From Chloroflexota bacterium (GTDB lineage Bacteria > Chloroflexota > Limnocylindria > Limnocylindrales > CSP1-4): a DNA stretch of 21,446 nt. Below, piece by piece: positions 5,997 through 11,715 of the stretch. The stretch is taken from positions 1 through 21,446 of the forward strand of contig JAJYNP010000268.1 in the NCBI GenBank assembly GCA_021786265.1, read 5' to 3'. Positions within the stretch are counted from its first letter, which is position 1, and each line of letters opens with the position of its first letter. The position numbers and the translations under genes are program-made. The notes beneath the pieces are model-generated. The model ran no database searches. It was not told the DNA's origin and saw nothing but the letters and a program-made list of their open reading frames with translations.

Positions 5997-6025
5997 TTGA
6001 CATCCGGGCGCGGACGGCGCAAGAT
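5997..6025 (+). promoter_or_regulatory. Sigma70-type promoter for the 6069 gene
   Basis: TTGACA at 5997-6002, a 17-bp spacer, and CAAGAT at 6020-6025. The -35 is a perfect consensus; the -10 keeps A2, A5 and T6. The start codon at 6069 is about 35 bases beyond the predicted transcription start. Confidence 0.55.
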
Positions 6026-6068
6026 GGCGATGGGAGGGCGGACCTCCCGAGAATGCCAGGAGAATGCC

Positions 6069-6482
6069 ATGAGCGATCACCAGTCCATGACAGCCCGCAA
6101 GCGCCGGTGGCTCGACGACCTGCGCAGCATGGTGGACTTCCTTGAGGCGCACCCCGCGCTCATCGACGGGCTGGGGCATCACACGTTCGCCTATGCCCAC
6201 AGCCCCGAGGAGTTCGCGGACTTCGTGCGTGAGATCGGCGAGGGCGAGAAGAGCGGCAAGGGCGGCACGCTCCGCGTGGAGCGCGCCTTCGGCCGCCACT
6301 CCGTGTCGGTGTTCACCGACACCGTGTGCACCCGCGTGCAGACGGGCGAGACCGAGGAGCTCGTTGAGGTCGACACGCCTCCCGCGGATGCCGAGATCGT
6401 GGAGACGGTCACGCGCCACGTCGTGCGCCAGACCGTGCCGGTCTACGAGTGGAAGTGTCCGGAGAGCGTGCTCGGCATCTGA
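6069..6482 (+). CDS. Conserved actinobacterial/actinophage hypothetical protein
   Basis: 137 aa. Start ATG 6069 has AGGAGA six bases upstream; a longer ORF upstream lacks support. The N-terminus (MTARKRRWLDDLRSMVDFLE at residues 7-26), the central GGTLRVERAFGRHSVSVF, the DTVCTRVQTG strand and the ending VPVYEWKCPESVLG match a small family I recall from actinobacterial genomes and phages (RRWLEDLRAM..FLEAHPE; VEWVCP). Function is unknown. It is a single-gene rightward unit flanked by a good promoter and strong hairpins. Confidence 0.75.
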   Translation: MSDHQSMTARKRRWLDDLRSMVDFLEAHPALIDGLGHHTFAYAHSPEEFADFVREIGEGEKSGKGGTLRVERAFGRHSVSVFTDTVCTRVQTGETEELVEVDTPPADAEIVETVTRHVVRQTVPVYEWKCPESVLGI

Positions 6483-6493
6483 TGTAGCAACAC

Positions 6494-6535
6494 CGCCCAC
6501 GTAGGCGTAGGCCGGATCGTTCCCGGCCGTGGGCG
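6494..6535. terminator. Compound hairpin after the 6069 gene
   Basis: Outer arms CGCCCAC (6494-6500) and GTGGGCG (6529-6535) enclose a perfect inner hairpin GGCCGG (6510-6515) / CCGGCC (6523-6528) with a 7-base loop. It lies 12 bases after the stop codon. Confidence 0.5.
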
Positions 6536-6539
6536 CTAA

Positions 6540-6581
6540 GGGTCGGGGGTCGGATTGGCATTCTCCCCCCGGCCCTTATTT
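6540..6581 (+). terminator. Rho-independent-like terminator between convergent genes
   Basis: GGGTCGGGGG (6540-6549) pairs with CCCCCGGCCC (6566-6575), ten pairs including one T-G wobble, followed by TTATTT. It separates the rightward 6069 gene from the leftward zinc-ribbon gene, whose stop codon abuts the stem. Confidence 0.65.
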
Positions 6582-6845
6582 CGCGTGGGTCTGCTCCGGG
6601 TCTGGAGTGGGCGCGATGTGGGTATGCGCCCGGTGTGCAGCCAGCGCAACCATGGCCTGCGAGACCTCTGCACGGGAGCGTGCGCCGGTCTGCGACGTGA
6701 GATGCCAGGCTCCGCAGAACGGGCATTCGTACGCGTGCTGGCGGCGTGCGGTGTACCTGCGGGTCGTTTTCGCGGACCTGCGAGCGTCTGCGGACGTGGC
6801 GTACGGGCGCTTGCCGCTGCAACCAGGGAGTGTGCGCTCAGCCAT
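6576..6845 (-). CDS. Small zinc-ribbon phage protein
   Basis: 89 aa. The centre reads YECPFCGAWHLTSQTG (about 40-55), the CPxCxxWHLT signature found in many small actinophage proteins. A basic N-terminal segment with many Lys/Arg/Thr (KRPYATSADARRSAKTTRRY) precedes it. Likely binds zinc through CPFC and the following His, perhaps with nucleic acid. It is the last gene of the second leftward operon. Confidence 0.75.
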   Translation of the reverse strand: MAERTLPGCSGKRPYATSADARRSAKTTRRYTARRQHAYECPFCGAWHLTSQTGARSRAEVSQAMVALAAHRAHTHIAPTPDPEQTHAK

Positions 6846-7080
6846 GGTGCCTGCCTTCTTCCGCGTTCAATCGGTCTAGCACGTCGTCGACACGGTCTGC
6901 CAGACCCTGTAGCTGGGCTGCGGCCACGGCCTGCGCACGCGTGGCACAGGTCAGCTCCTGGCGTAGGGCGGTCAGCTCCGAGCGTGCACGGGAGCGTGCG
7001 CCGCGTGCAAGCGCGAAAGCCTCGGCCGTGGCGGCCCCAATCGCAGCGCCTGCGCCGCCGGTCACGATGGCCTGCCACAC
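6838..7080 (-). CDS. Membrane-anchored coiled-coil protein
   Basis: 80 aa from GTG 7080, one base past the upstream stop; an in-frame ATG at 7137 would give 99 aa with a 56-bp overlap. After MWQAIVTGGAGAAIGAATAE, a weak membrane segment, comes a basic stretch (ARGARSRARSE) and a helical region with heptad-like leucines (LTALRQELTCATRAQ, LQGLADRVDDVLDRL). Resembles a small spanin- or spacer-like membrane protein; no family recognised. Confidence 0.6.
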   Translation of the reverse strand: MWQAIVTGGAGAAIGAATAEAFALARGARSRARSELTALRQELTCATRAQAVAAAQLQGLADRVDDVLDRLNAEEGRHHG

Positions 7081-7081
7081 A

Positions 7082-7573
7082 TCAGAGAGAGAGACGTGCC
7101 CGGTAGGCCACGAGGTCGTAATCCTCGGCGCTGCCATTGACGTGCACCGTCACGGACGCTGTGGCTCCCGTGACGACCACCCAGAGTGTCTCGCCGCCCT
7201 GAAGCACCAACTCGTGCGTCGAGTAGAACCCCGGCGCCGGCCAGCGTGTGGCCGTCGAGTCCTTCAAGCCCATGTCGTAGGGGGACGTGGGCGCCGTGGG
7301 CAGGGCCAGCAGCCGGACCACACCCTTGATTGGGCCGGAGACGGCGAGTTGGCGGACCTGCCACTGACGGCCGCGGGCGGGGCCGCCACAGCTGATGACG
7401 GCGACGCCTGTGGCAGTGGTGACCCCGGACCGCATGATCGGCACGTCGAGCGGGATGTGGTCCATCGCCTCCTGGGCCTGGGCGAGGTAGCGCTCCTGGC
7501 GGGCGACGGACGCCGCGATCCCGTCGAGGGACGCCTTCAGCTCGGCGCTGAGGGACAGATCCAGGTCAACCAT
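7082..7573 (-). CDS. Protein with helical stem and C-terminal beta domain (possible virion protein)
   Basis: 163 aa. The N-terminal 40 residues form a likely helix (LSAELKASLDGIAASVARQE). The rest is a run of short strands: RQWQVRQLAVSG, then FYSTHELVLQGGETLWVVVT, then ASVTVHVNGSAEDYDLVAYR. A helical stem plus a beta-sandwich is the layout of small trimeric virion decoration or vertex proteins, hence the suggestion. The upstream neighbour is a one-helix membrane protein with a coiled coil, with which it overlaps by 8 bp. Not assigned to a family. Confidence 0.65.
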   Translation of the reverse strand: MVDLDLSLSAELKASLDGIAASVARQERYLAQAQEAMDHIPLDVPIMRSGVTTATGVAVISCGGPARGRQWQVRQLAVSGPIKGVVRLLALPTAPTSPYDMGLKDSTATRWPAPGFYSTHELVLQGGETLWVVVTGATASVTVHVNGSAEDYDLVAYRARLSL

Positions 7574-7715
7574 CTGCCTCCTCCTCCAGCTGGCGGAGCG
7601 CCCGAAGGGCGCGGTCGACTCGGTGCTCTAGCTTGCTGATCCGCATTGTCAGGATCCAGTGGAGGGCGAGAGCGGCGGCGACGGCGCCAATGAATAGCCG
7701 GTCGGCGCGCTTCAC
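7566..7715 (-). CDS. Small membrane protein with cytoplasmic coiled coil
   Basis: 49 aa from GTG 7715 (GTGA overlap with the previous stop): MKRADRLFIGAVAAALALHW, then a helix KLEHRVDRALRALRQLEEEA. A single transmembrane helix at about 7-23 is followed by an amphipathic coiled coil. Overlap with both neighbours supports it. Confidence 0.65.
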   Translation of the reverse strand: MKRADRLFIGAVAAALALHWILTMRISKLEHRVDRALRALRQLEEEADG

Positions 7716-8029
7716 TTCGGCCTCCCGACGACCGCGAGCCGGCTCCGCTCCACCTGGCGCTCGGCCTCGTCAAGCCACCGGCTCAGCTTGCCCGCGGCTG
7801 TGAGGCGCGCCAGCACGAGCAGGTCGCCGTCGGTGTCGGGCTCTAGGTAGGCGAGGATGCGCCCGAGGTGGTGCAGCACGTGCGCGTAGACCGTGTCTTC
7901 GTTGAGCTGGCGGATCACGGCCGAGATCTCCAGGGGCGAGAGCCCGCGCTTTGCCAGCGCGTCGATGCGCCGAGCGTTGTCGGCCATGAGCTGGTCGAGG
8001 GCGGCCTCGTCAGGCGAGCGTGTCTCCAC
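7712..8029 (-). CDS. Helical hypothetical protein
   Basis: 105 aa from GTG 8029 with GGAGA upstream. It appears wholly helical and soluble: LDQLMADNARRIDALAKRGL, then a central HVLHHLGRILAYLEPDTDGD and a charged C-terminal helix (RWLDEAERQVERSRL). No motif recognised. It sits between two membrane-protein genes. Confidence 0.65.
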   Translation of the reverse strand: METRSPDEAALDQLMADNARRIDALAKRGLSPLEISAVIRQLNEDTVYAHVLHHLGRILAYLEPDTDGDLLVLARLTAAGKLSRWLDEAERQVERSRLAVVGRPK

Positions 8030-8309
8030 GTGTGATCTCCTCTCTCTCTATTGCCACGGCGTCGATGGCATCCGCGGGCGCGCCGGCCTCGGCCAGGTAG
8101 GCCGCGAGCTCGAGCCCGAGGTAGATGCCTGCCAGGAGCGCGATCGGCAGCCCGAGCGCGGGAACGCGCCGGGCAAGGATGCCCGCGCCGATGCCGGCCC
8201 CGGTCGCCTTGCCGAGCAGGCGCACGTAGCGCGGGTCGTGGAACAGGGCCGCGGCCGCGTGCATGTCGTCTGCGGCGCTGTGGCGGATCTCGACAGCCCG
8301 CTCAGTCAT
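8010..8309 (-). CDS. Small two-segment membrane protein
   Basis: 99 aa from ATG 8309. After a polar N-terminus (HSAADDMHAAAALFHDPRYV) come a glycine/alanine-rich segment (GKATGAGIGAGILARR) and a stronger hydrophobic segment (ALGLPIALLAGIYLGLELAA), then a charged tail. Probably embedded in the membrane; holin-like or a virion membrane protein are both possible. Confidence 0.65.
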   Translation of the reverse strand: MTERAVEIRHSAADDMHAAAALFHDPRYVRLLGKATGAGIGAGILARRVPALGLPIALLAGIYLGLELAAYLAEAGAPADAIDAVAIEREEITRGDTLA

Positions 8310-8508
8310 CGGCGACGTGGACGCCGACGGCGTCCTGAGCCTGGCGCATCATGCGTTGCACGGCCTCGCGCCGCCGCTGGCAGCCCGAGCAGTTGCGCAG
8401 GCGCTCAATGGCGCCGCGCACGGCGTCAGGGTGCGCGAGCACGAGGTAGACGCCAGCGGTGCCGATGGCCAGGGCGTAAAGCCCGAACGTGAGCAGTCGC
8501 GTGCGCAC
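8302..8508 (-). CDS. Small membrane protein with CxxC tail, first gene of second leftward operon
   Basis: 68 aa using GTG 8508; a longer upstream reading runs back through the divergent control region and is not credible. One transmembrane helix (LLTFGLYALAIGTAGVYLVL, about 4-23) is followed by a basic helix with NCSGCQRRREAVQRMM, where CSGC may bind metal or form a disulfide. The stop overlaps the next gene by 8 bp. Confidence 0.6.
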   Translation of the reverse strand: MRTRLLTFGLYALAIGTAGVYLVLAHPDAVRGAIERLRNCSGCQRRREAVQRMMRQAQDAVGVHVADD

Positions 8509-8548
8509 GGCACGAGCATCGTGGGCGCCGGGTGCGGGTCGGAAACCT

Positions 8549-8589
8549 GGTATGCGTGCATACCCAGTTTTCGACCACTCCGGGTATGC
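8549..8589. promoter_or_regulatory. GGTATGC palindrome plus third copy (operator candidate)
   Basis: GGTATGC (8549-8555) and GCATACC (8558-8564) form a perfect inverted repeat with a 2-base centre. A third GGTATGC is at 8583-8589, overlapping the putative -10 of the rightward operon. The region lies between divergent operons, so a dimeric repressor could control both. Confidence 0.55.
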
Positions 8590-8590
8590 G
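8563..8590 (+). promoter_or_regulatory. 21-bp conserved promoter motif, copy 1 (rightward)
   Basis: The 21 bases 8563-8583 begin CCCAGTTTTCGACC and end CACTCCGG; they are followed by TATGCG at 8585-8590 as a weak -10. The start codon GTG 8606 is about 16 bases further, with GGGGA between. An identical 21-mer on the other strand stands in the same position before the WhiB operon (11465-11485). Confidence 0.7.
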
Positions 8591-8605
8591 GGCACCCTTG
8601 GGGAC

Positions 8606-8845
8606 GTGGCAGAGATCTCCGAGGCGCAGCGTGAGCACCTCGAAGCAGAAGGCGACACCGCCTACGGCACGAGCTACCCGGTCCGTAACTGCGAGGACCT
8701 GCGCAACGCGATCCGTGCTTACGGACGTGCGCCGGCCTCCGAGCGTGCGCAGCTGAGGCGTTTCATCGTGCGGCGAAAGGTGGAGCTCGGCTGCACGGAC
8801 GTCGAGCTGCCCGAGGACTGGCACATCACGCGGGGCGACAAGTGA
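8606..8845 (+). CDS. DUF6582-like small protein
   Basis: 79 aa from GTG 8606 with GGGGA upstream. The region SYPVRNCEDLRNAIRAYGRA followed by RRFIVRRKVELGC and LPEDW matches a module I recall from the end of many actinophage proteins (FPIRNxxDLxNAIxAxGRA...ALGxxxxLPxDW), called DUF6582. Here it is nearly the whole protein. Function unknown. First gene of the operon ending with the packaging ATPase. Confidence 0.7.
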   Translation: MAEISEAQREHLEAEGDTAYGTSYPVRNCEDLRNAIRAYGRAPASERAQLRRFIVRRKVELGCTDVELPEDWHITRGDK

Positions 8846-9234
8846 CCGACGAGTCGACCACGCCGGCGCCGGCTGCGCCCGCGTCACCTCCCGACCAGGA
8901 GGGCCTGATCGCGACGATCCGCCACGAGATCTCCGAGGCGCTTGGCACCCTCTTCGACGGCGGGGAGGCTACGGTGGCCGAAGGCGGGGGGACCACGGCG
9001 CCCCCCGCCGAAAAGCCCCTGACCGCGGCCGACGTCCAGCGGCTCGCCCGCGAGGAGATGGCCCGGGCGCAGGCCGAGCTGCGGAGCAAGAGTCAGGCAA
9101 AGAAGGCCGCACCGGCTCCCGCGTCTGCCGCGCCCGCCGCGGCAGCGCCCACCACGCCGGCACCCGAGGAGCCCCCGAAGGTGCGAGGCGCGTGGGAGAA
9201 GGTCCGGCACGCGCTGTGGGGAGACAAGGACTGA
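8842..9234 (+). CDS. Ala/Pro-rich helical protein (possible assembly factor)
   Basis: 130 aa from GTG 8842 (GTGA overlap). Low-complexity Ala/Pro/Thr segments flank two helical parts: GLIATIRHEISEALGTLFDG and LTAADVQRLAREEMARAQAE. The C-terminus ends VRHALWGDKD, an LWGxxD ending I recall from actinophage proteins near virion genes. A flexible, partly disordered assembly or scaffolding protein is plausible; this is inference. Confidence 0.65.
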   Translation: MTDESTTPAPAAPASPPDQEGLIATIRHEISEALGTLFDGGEATVAEGGGTTAPPAEKPLTAADVQRLAREEMARAQAELRSKSQAKKAAPAPASAAPAAAAPTTPAPEEPPKVRGAWEKVRHALWGDKD

Positions 9235-9359
9235 TGGGCGGCCTCCGCTTCTGGGCGGCCAAGCACGTCGTGCGCGCGCTCATCGTGCTCATCGGCGTTT
9301 CGATCCTGACCCTGCAACTCTCGCGGGCCGCGCTGCGGGGAGCGATCCGGTGGTTGTGA
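9234..9359 (+). CDS. Tiny single-pass membrane protein
   Basis: 41 aa, MGGLRFWAAKHVVRALIVLI then GVSILTLQLSRAALRG. One transmembrane helix at about 13-31 flanked by basic residues at both ends. The start overlaps the previous stop as TGATG and the end overlaps the next start as GTGA, which supports it despite its size. Confidence 0.65.
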   Translation: MGGLRFWAAKHVVRALIVLIGVSILTLQLSRAALRGAIRWL

Positions 9360-10108
9360 CCGCCGACCTCGTGGACGAGGACACGCCGCTGCGCTGCGCG
9401 CACTGCGACGCCGAGGCACAGTCCCCCGCCGGCCTCGCGTCGCACATGCGCAGCCGCCATCCCGAGGCGACCGGAGCACCGGCACCCGCGGCCGCAGAGG
9501 ACGACGCGGTCCCCGCGCCGAAGCAGGGGCTGCTCGCCCGCTTCTGGACGAAGCGCGAGCCTGCGCAGCCCGCGGCACGACCGAAGGCAGCGCCCAAGCG
9601 GCGCGGCCGGCGCGTCTCCGGCGTGGACGTGCTGTCGATGCCCTTCGACCACGGCGCCCGCGCGCTGGCCGCGTGGAAACCCTGCACCGCGCGGGTCATC
9701 GCATGGGAGGCGGGATGGGGCGCCTACGTGTTGGACGAGGCACTGGCCGGGTCCCTGCCGGACCGGATGCTCATCCAACCGTTGGCGCGCAACTACAGAC
9801 GGTTCGCGATGGTCGAGAGCGTGCTCGGCCCGGTGGCGCTCGCGTTCGCGATCGAGTCCCGCCCGCAGCTTGCCGAGCACCTCATGCCCGAGATGCGCCG
9901 GGCGGTGCGGTCGGCCGCGCCGTACATGCTGAAGGCCGTCGCCGCGAAGCGCGTCGAGGACTCACAGATCGAAGAGGCGTTCCGGGAGGCCTATCCGACA
10001 GCGCCAGAGGGAGCGACGGCAGACGAGATGATCGACGACCTGTTGCGCGATGTGTTCGCGCCGTTGGTCCAGAGAGAGGAGCCCATCGATGACCCAGTCG
10101 CTGCGTGA
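9356..10108 (+). CDS. C2H2 zinc-finger protein with large helical domain
   Basis: 250 aa from GTG 9356. Residues 14-36 hold a clear C2H2 finger: CAHCDAEAQSPAGLASHMRS then RH, with Cx2C and Hx4H spacing. A Pro/Ala linker with basic KAAPKRRGRR follows, then a helical domain of about 150 residues containing ESVLGPVALAFAIESRP, a possible membrane-associated helix, and an acidic C-terminus. The finger type is common at N-termini of actinophage proteins. It precedes the ATPase and may link DNA or the ATPase to the membrane or capsid; that role is inferred. Confidence 0.65.
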   Translation: MTADLVDEDTPLRCAHCDAEAQSPAGLASHMRSRHPEATGAPAPAAAEDDAVPAPKQGLLARFWTKREPAQPAARPKAAPKRRGRRVSGVDVLSMPFDHGARALAAWKPCTARVIAWEAGWGAYVLDEALAGSLPDRMLIQPLARNYRRFAMVESVLGPVALAFAIESRPQLAEHLMPEMRRAVRSAAPYMLKAVAAKRVEDSQIEEAFREAYPTAPEGATADEMIDDLLRDVFAPLVQREEPIDDPVAA

Positions 10109-10295
10109 CGTCCTGCACGACATCGTGAACGAGCTGCCGCTGAGTTCGGAGACCCAGCGCGATCGCTTCCACGCCGCGGTGGACGCTGCCACCCAGGAGC
10201 CCGACCTGTCGATCCACAACGTCGCGCCCGCAGCGACGGTCACACCGACCGGTCCGACGCCGAGCGACCCGTACCCGGATGCCCAGCCGGGTTGA
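10089..10295 (+). CDS. Small hypothetical protein
   Basis: 68 aa from ATG 10089. The N-terminal half is helical (SLRDVLHDIVNELPLSSETQ); the C-terminal half is Pro/Thr-rich and likely disordered (TPTGPTPSDPYPDAQPG). It overlaps its predecessor by 20 bp and the ATPase start by 17 bp. No family recognised; possibly an ATPase partner given the coupling. Confidence 0.6.
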   Translation: MTQSLRDVLHDIVNELPLSSETQRDRFHAAVDAATQEPDLSIHNVAPAATVTPTGPTPSDPYPDAQPG

Positions 10296-11001
10296 GGCGC
10301 TCGACTGGGACGAGTTCTCCGACTGGTTCGCCCACGTCTGGCAGCCGGGCGAGCACGTCTCACTCGTCACGCCGACGGGTGGCGGCAAGACGACGCTGGC
10401 GGTCGGGCTGCTCGAGCTCCGGCGCTTCTGCGGCGTCATCTCACCCAAGGGCTTGGATGACACGCTCCGGGCTCTGCACCTGCGCCGGCTCGTCGACTGG
10501 CCCGGCGACCGGAAGATGGACTCGATTCTCGACGAGGACATCCGGGCCGGGCGCGTCTCGCGCTACCTGATCGGCAAAGAGGTCGAGACATACACCGCCG
10601 ACTGGCCGCAGCTCGTGCCCGTCTACCGGCGCTCATTGCAAGGCATGTTCCGCATGCGGGGCTGGACCTGCTACGTCGACGACCTCAAGCTGCTCTGCGA
10701 CATGGGGCTTGGCCCCGACGCGACACGGTGGCTGATCTCCGCACGAAGCCGCGGGCTCACGTTCATGTCCGCGTTTCAGTTTCCTCGCCGGGTGATCCGC
10801 ACCGCGCTCGACGAGCCGTCGTGGATCTTCGCCAGCCAGACGCGCGACGCGACAGTGATCGACCGGACCGCCGAGGTCCTGGGTCGCCCGAAGGCAGAGA
10901 TCCGCGGGTACCTGGAAGAGACCGAGCGCTACTCCTGGCTGTGCGTCGGCCGCGACCTGCGCGCCCCGGTCAGGGTGACGATCCCGCCGAAGCGCTCGTG
11001 A
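10279..11001 (+). CDS. A32-like (FtsK-HerA) genome packaging ATPase
   Basis: 240 aa, the usual size for packaging ATPases of tectivirus-like viruses (PRD1 P9, vaccinia A32). Walker A is TPTGGGKTT at 31-39 with K37; Walker B is CYVDDLK at 131-137 with D134/D135 after a hydrophobic strand; a later RSRGLTFMSAFQFP (156-169) has the strand ending in Gln typical of the A32 family. Such enzymes pump viral DNA into preformed, membrane-lined capsids at a special vertex. It is followed by the presumed capsid gene 0.7 kb downstream, the order expected. The 3' end overlaps the convergent WhiB gene by 32 bp. Confidence 0.85.
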   Translation: MPSRVEALDWDEFSDWFAHVWQPGEHVSLVTPTGGGKTTLAVGLLELRRFCGVISPKGLDDTLRALHLRRLVDWPGDRKMDSILDEDIRAGRVSRYLIGKEVETYTADWPQLVPVYRRSLQGMFRMRGWTCYVDDLKLLCDMGLGPDATRWLISARSRGLTFMSAFQFPRRVIRTALDEPSWIFASQTRDATVIDRTAEVLGRPKAEIRGYLEETERYSWLCVGRDLRAPVRVTIPPKRS

Positions 11002-11239
11002 GCCGGCGCAGCTGCGCGGCTGCTCGGGCTCGGTTCCGGCCACCGCTCGGCACGAACCCGCGTTCGAGGGGCGTGATGCCTCCCCACATGCCGTCGGGCT
11101 CGTTGGTGCCAGCCGCGGCGCACGCGGCGCGCACCTCGCAGCGGGCACATACCTTCGCGGCCGCGCGGTAGTTGCCGTCGTGCGGAAAGAAGATGGCGGT
11201 TGGCATCCCGCGGCAGGCGGCTCGGGTTTGCCAGCTCAC
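10970..11239 (-). CDS. WhiB-like [4Fe-4S] transcription regulator
   Basis: 89 aa from GTG 11239 (GTGA overlap with upstream stop). Four cysteines, C9, C31, C34 and C40 in the pattern C...Cx2Cx5C, and the turn GMWGG at 50-54 are the defining Wbl features; the sequence reads SWQTRAACRG and then VCARCEVRAACAAAGTNEPD. Basic residues follow (GGRNRARAAAQLRR). Wbl proteins bind the primary sigma factor and are found in actinobacteria and their phages, so this gene also identifies the host group. Its role here could be control of viral or host promoters. A longer N-terminal reading runs into the neighbouring gene and was rejected. Confidence 0.92.
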   Translation of the reverse strand: MSWQTRAACRGMPTAIFFPHDGNYRAAAKVCARCEVRAACAAAGTNEPDGMWGGITPLERGFVPSGGRNRARAAAQLRRLTSASAGSSP

Positions 11240-11439
11240 GCGGTGACATCCTCGTCGGCCTGCGCGAGACGATAGGCGCGCACCTGCTCCCAGCATTCGG
11301 GGTGCGAGCGCTGCATGCACTCATCGCCCCAACGCACGAGCTGTGCGCCGATCCCCGTCCCGTTCAGTTTCGCGATGCGCCGTGCCTGGCGTGCCCACTC
11401 TCTTGTGGGCCTGGCGTGTATGTCCGTCGCCCCTCGCAT
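11236..11439 (-). CDS. Small helical partner gene of WhiB operon
   Basis: 67 aa from ATG 11439 with GGGGG 5-9 bases upstream. Sequence: MRGATDIHARPTREWARQAR then IAKLNGTGIGAQLVRWGDEC. It is basic at the N-terminus and helical, with two cysteines and a possible DNA-binding character, but no clear helix-turn-helix. First gene of the two-gene leftward WhiB unit, driven by the second copy of the 21-bp motif. Confidence 0.65.
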   Translation of the reverse strand: MRGATDIHARPTREWARQARRIAKLNGTGIGAQLVRWGDECMQRSHPECWEQVRAYRLAQADEDVTA

Positions 11440-11458
11440 GCGACCCCCATAATCCCAT

Positions 11459-11485
11459 CTTATACCGGAGTGGTCGAAAACTGGG
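11459..11485 (-). promoter_or_regulatory. 21-bp conserved promoter motif, copy 2 (leftward), with TATAAG
   Basis: On the minus strand 11485-11465 is identical over 21 bases to 8563-8583 and is followed directly by TATAAG (11464-11459), a good -10. A start of transcription near 11452 gives a very short leader with GGGGG before ATG 11439. No consensus -35 is visible, so the 21-mer probably replaces it or binds an activator. Confidence 0.75.
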
Positions 11486-11549
11486 ACGCTGCATGCGCCG
11501 CAGCGGTGCCGGTTTCTAGCGTGCAGCCGCTCGGGACGAACCTGACTTC

Positions 11550-11708
11550 GTGCCAACCAAGCGCACCTTCGATCTCATCATCGTCACCGGGATCCTCCTC
11601 ATTCCCACGTTCGGGCTGCTGCGCATGGCCGCGAAGCGTTGGGTCACCGAGTCGACAGCGATCAAGGGCGAGGTCGGGCACGCCGTCCAACTCGTGATCG
11701 GGAAGTGA
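11550..11708 (+). CDS. Small membrane protein upstream of capsid gene
   Basis: 52 aa from GTG 11550: MPTKRTFDLIIVTGILLIPT then FGLLRMAAKRWVTESTAIKG. One transmembrane helix (about 8-24) after a short basic N-terminus. It ends 8 bp before the capsid start and probably opens the large late operon. A virion membrane protein is likely by position. Confidence 0.65.
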   Translation: MPTKRTFDLIIVTGILLIPTFGLLRMAAKRWVTESTAIKGEVGHAVQLVIGK

Positions 11709-11715
11709 GGCTCTA

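Noticed and set aside
8489..8605. N-terminal extension of the 8606 gene and of the 11236 gene, both reading PVFDHSG
   Set aside because: The shared peptide is only the translation of the shared 21-bp promoter motif; starts downstream of the -10 fit better.
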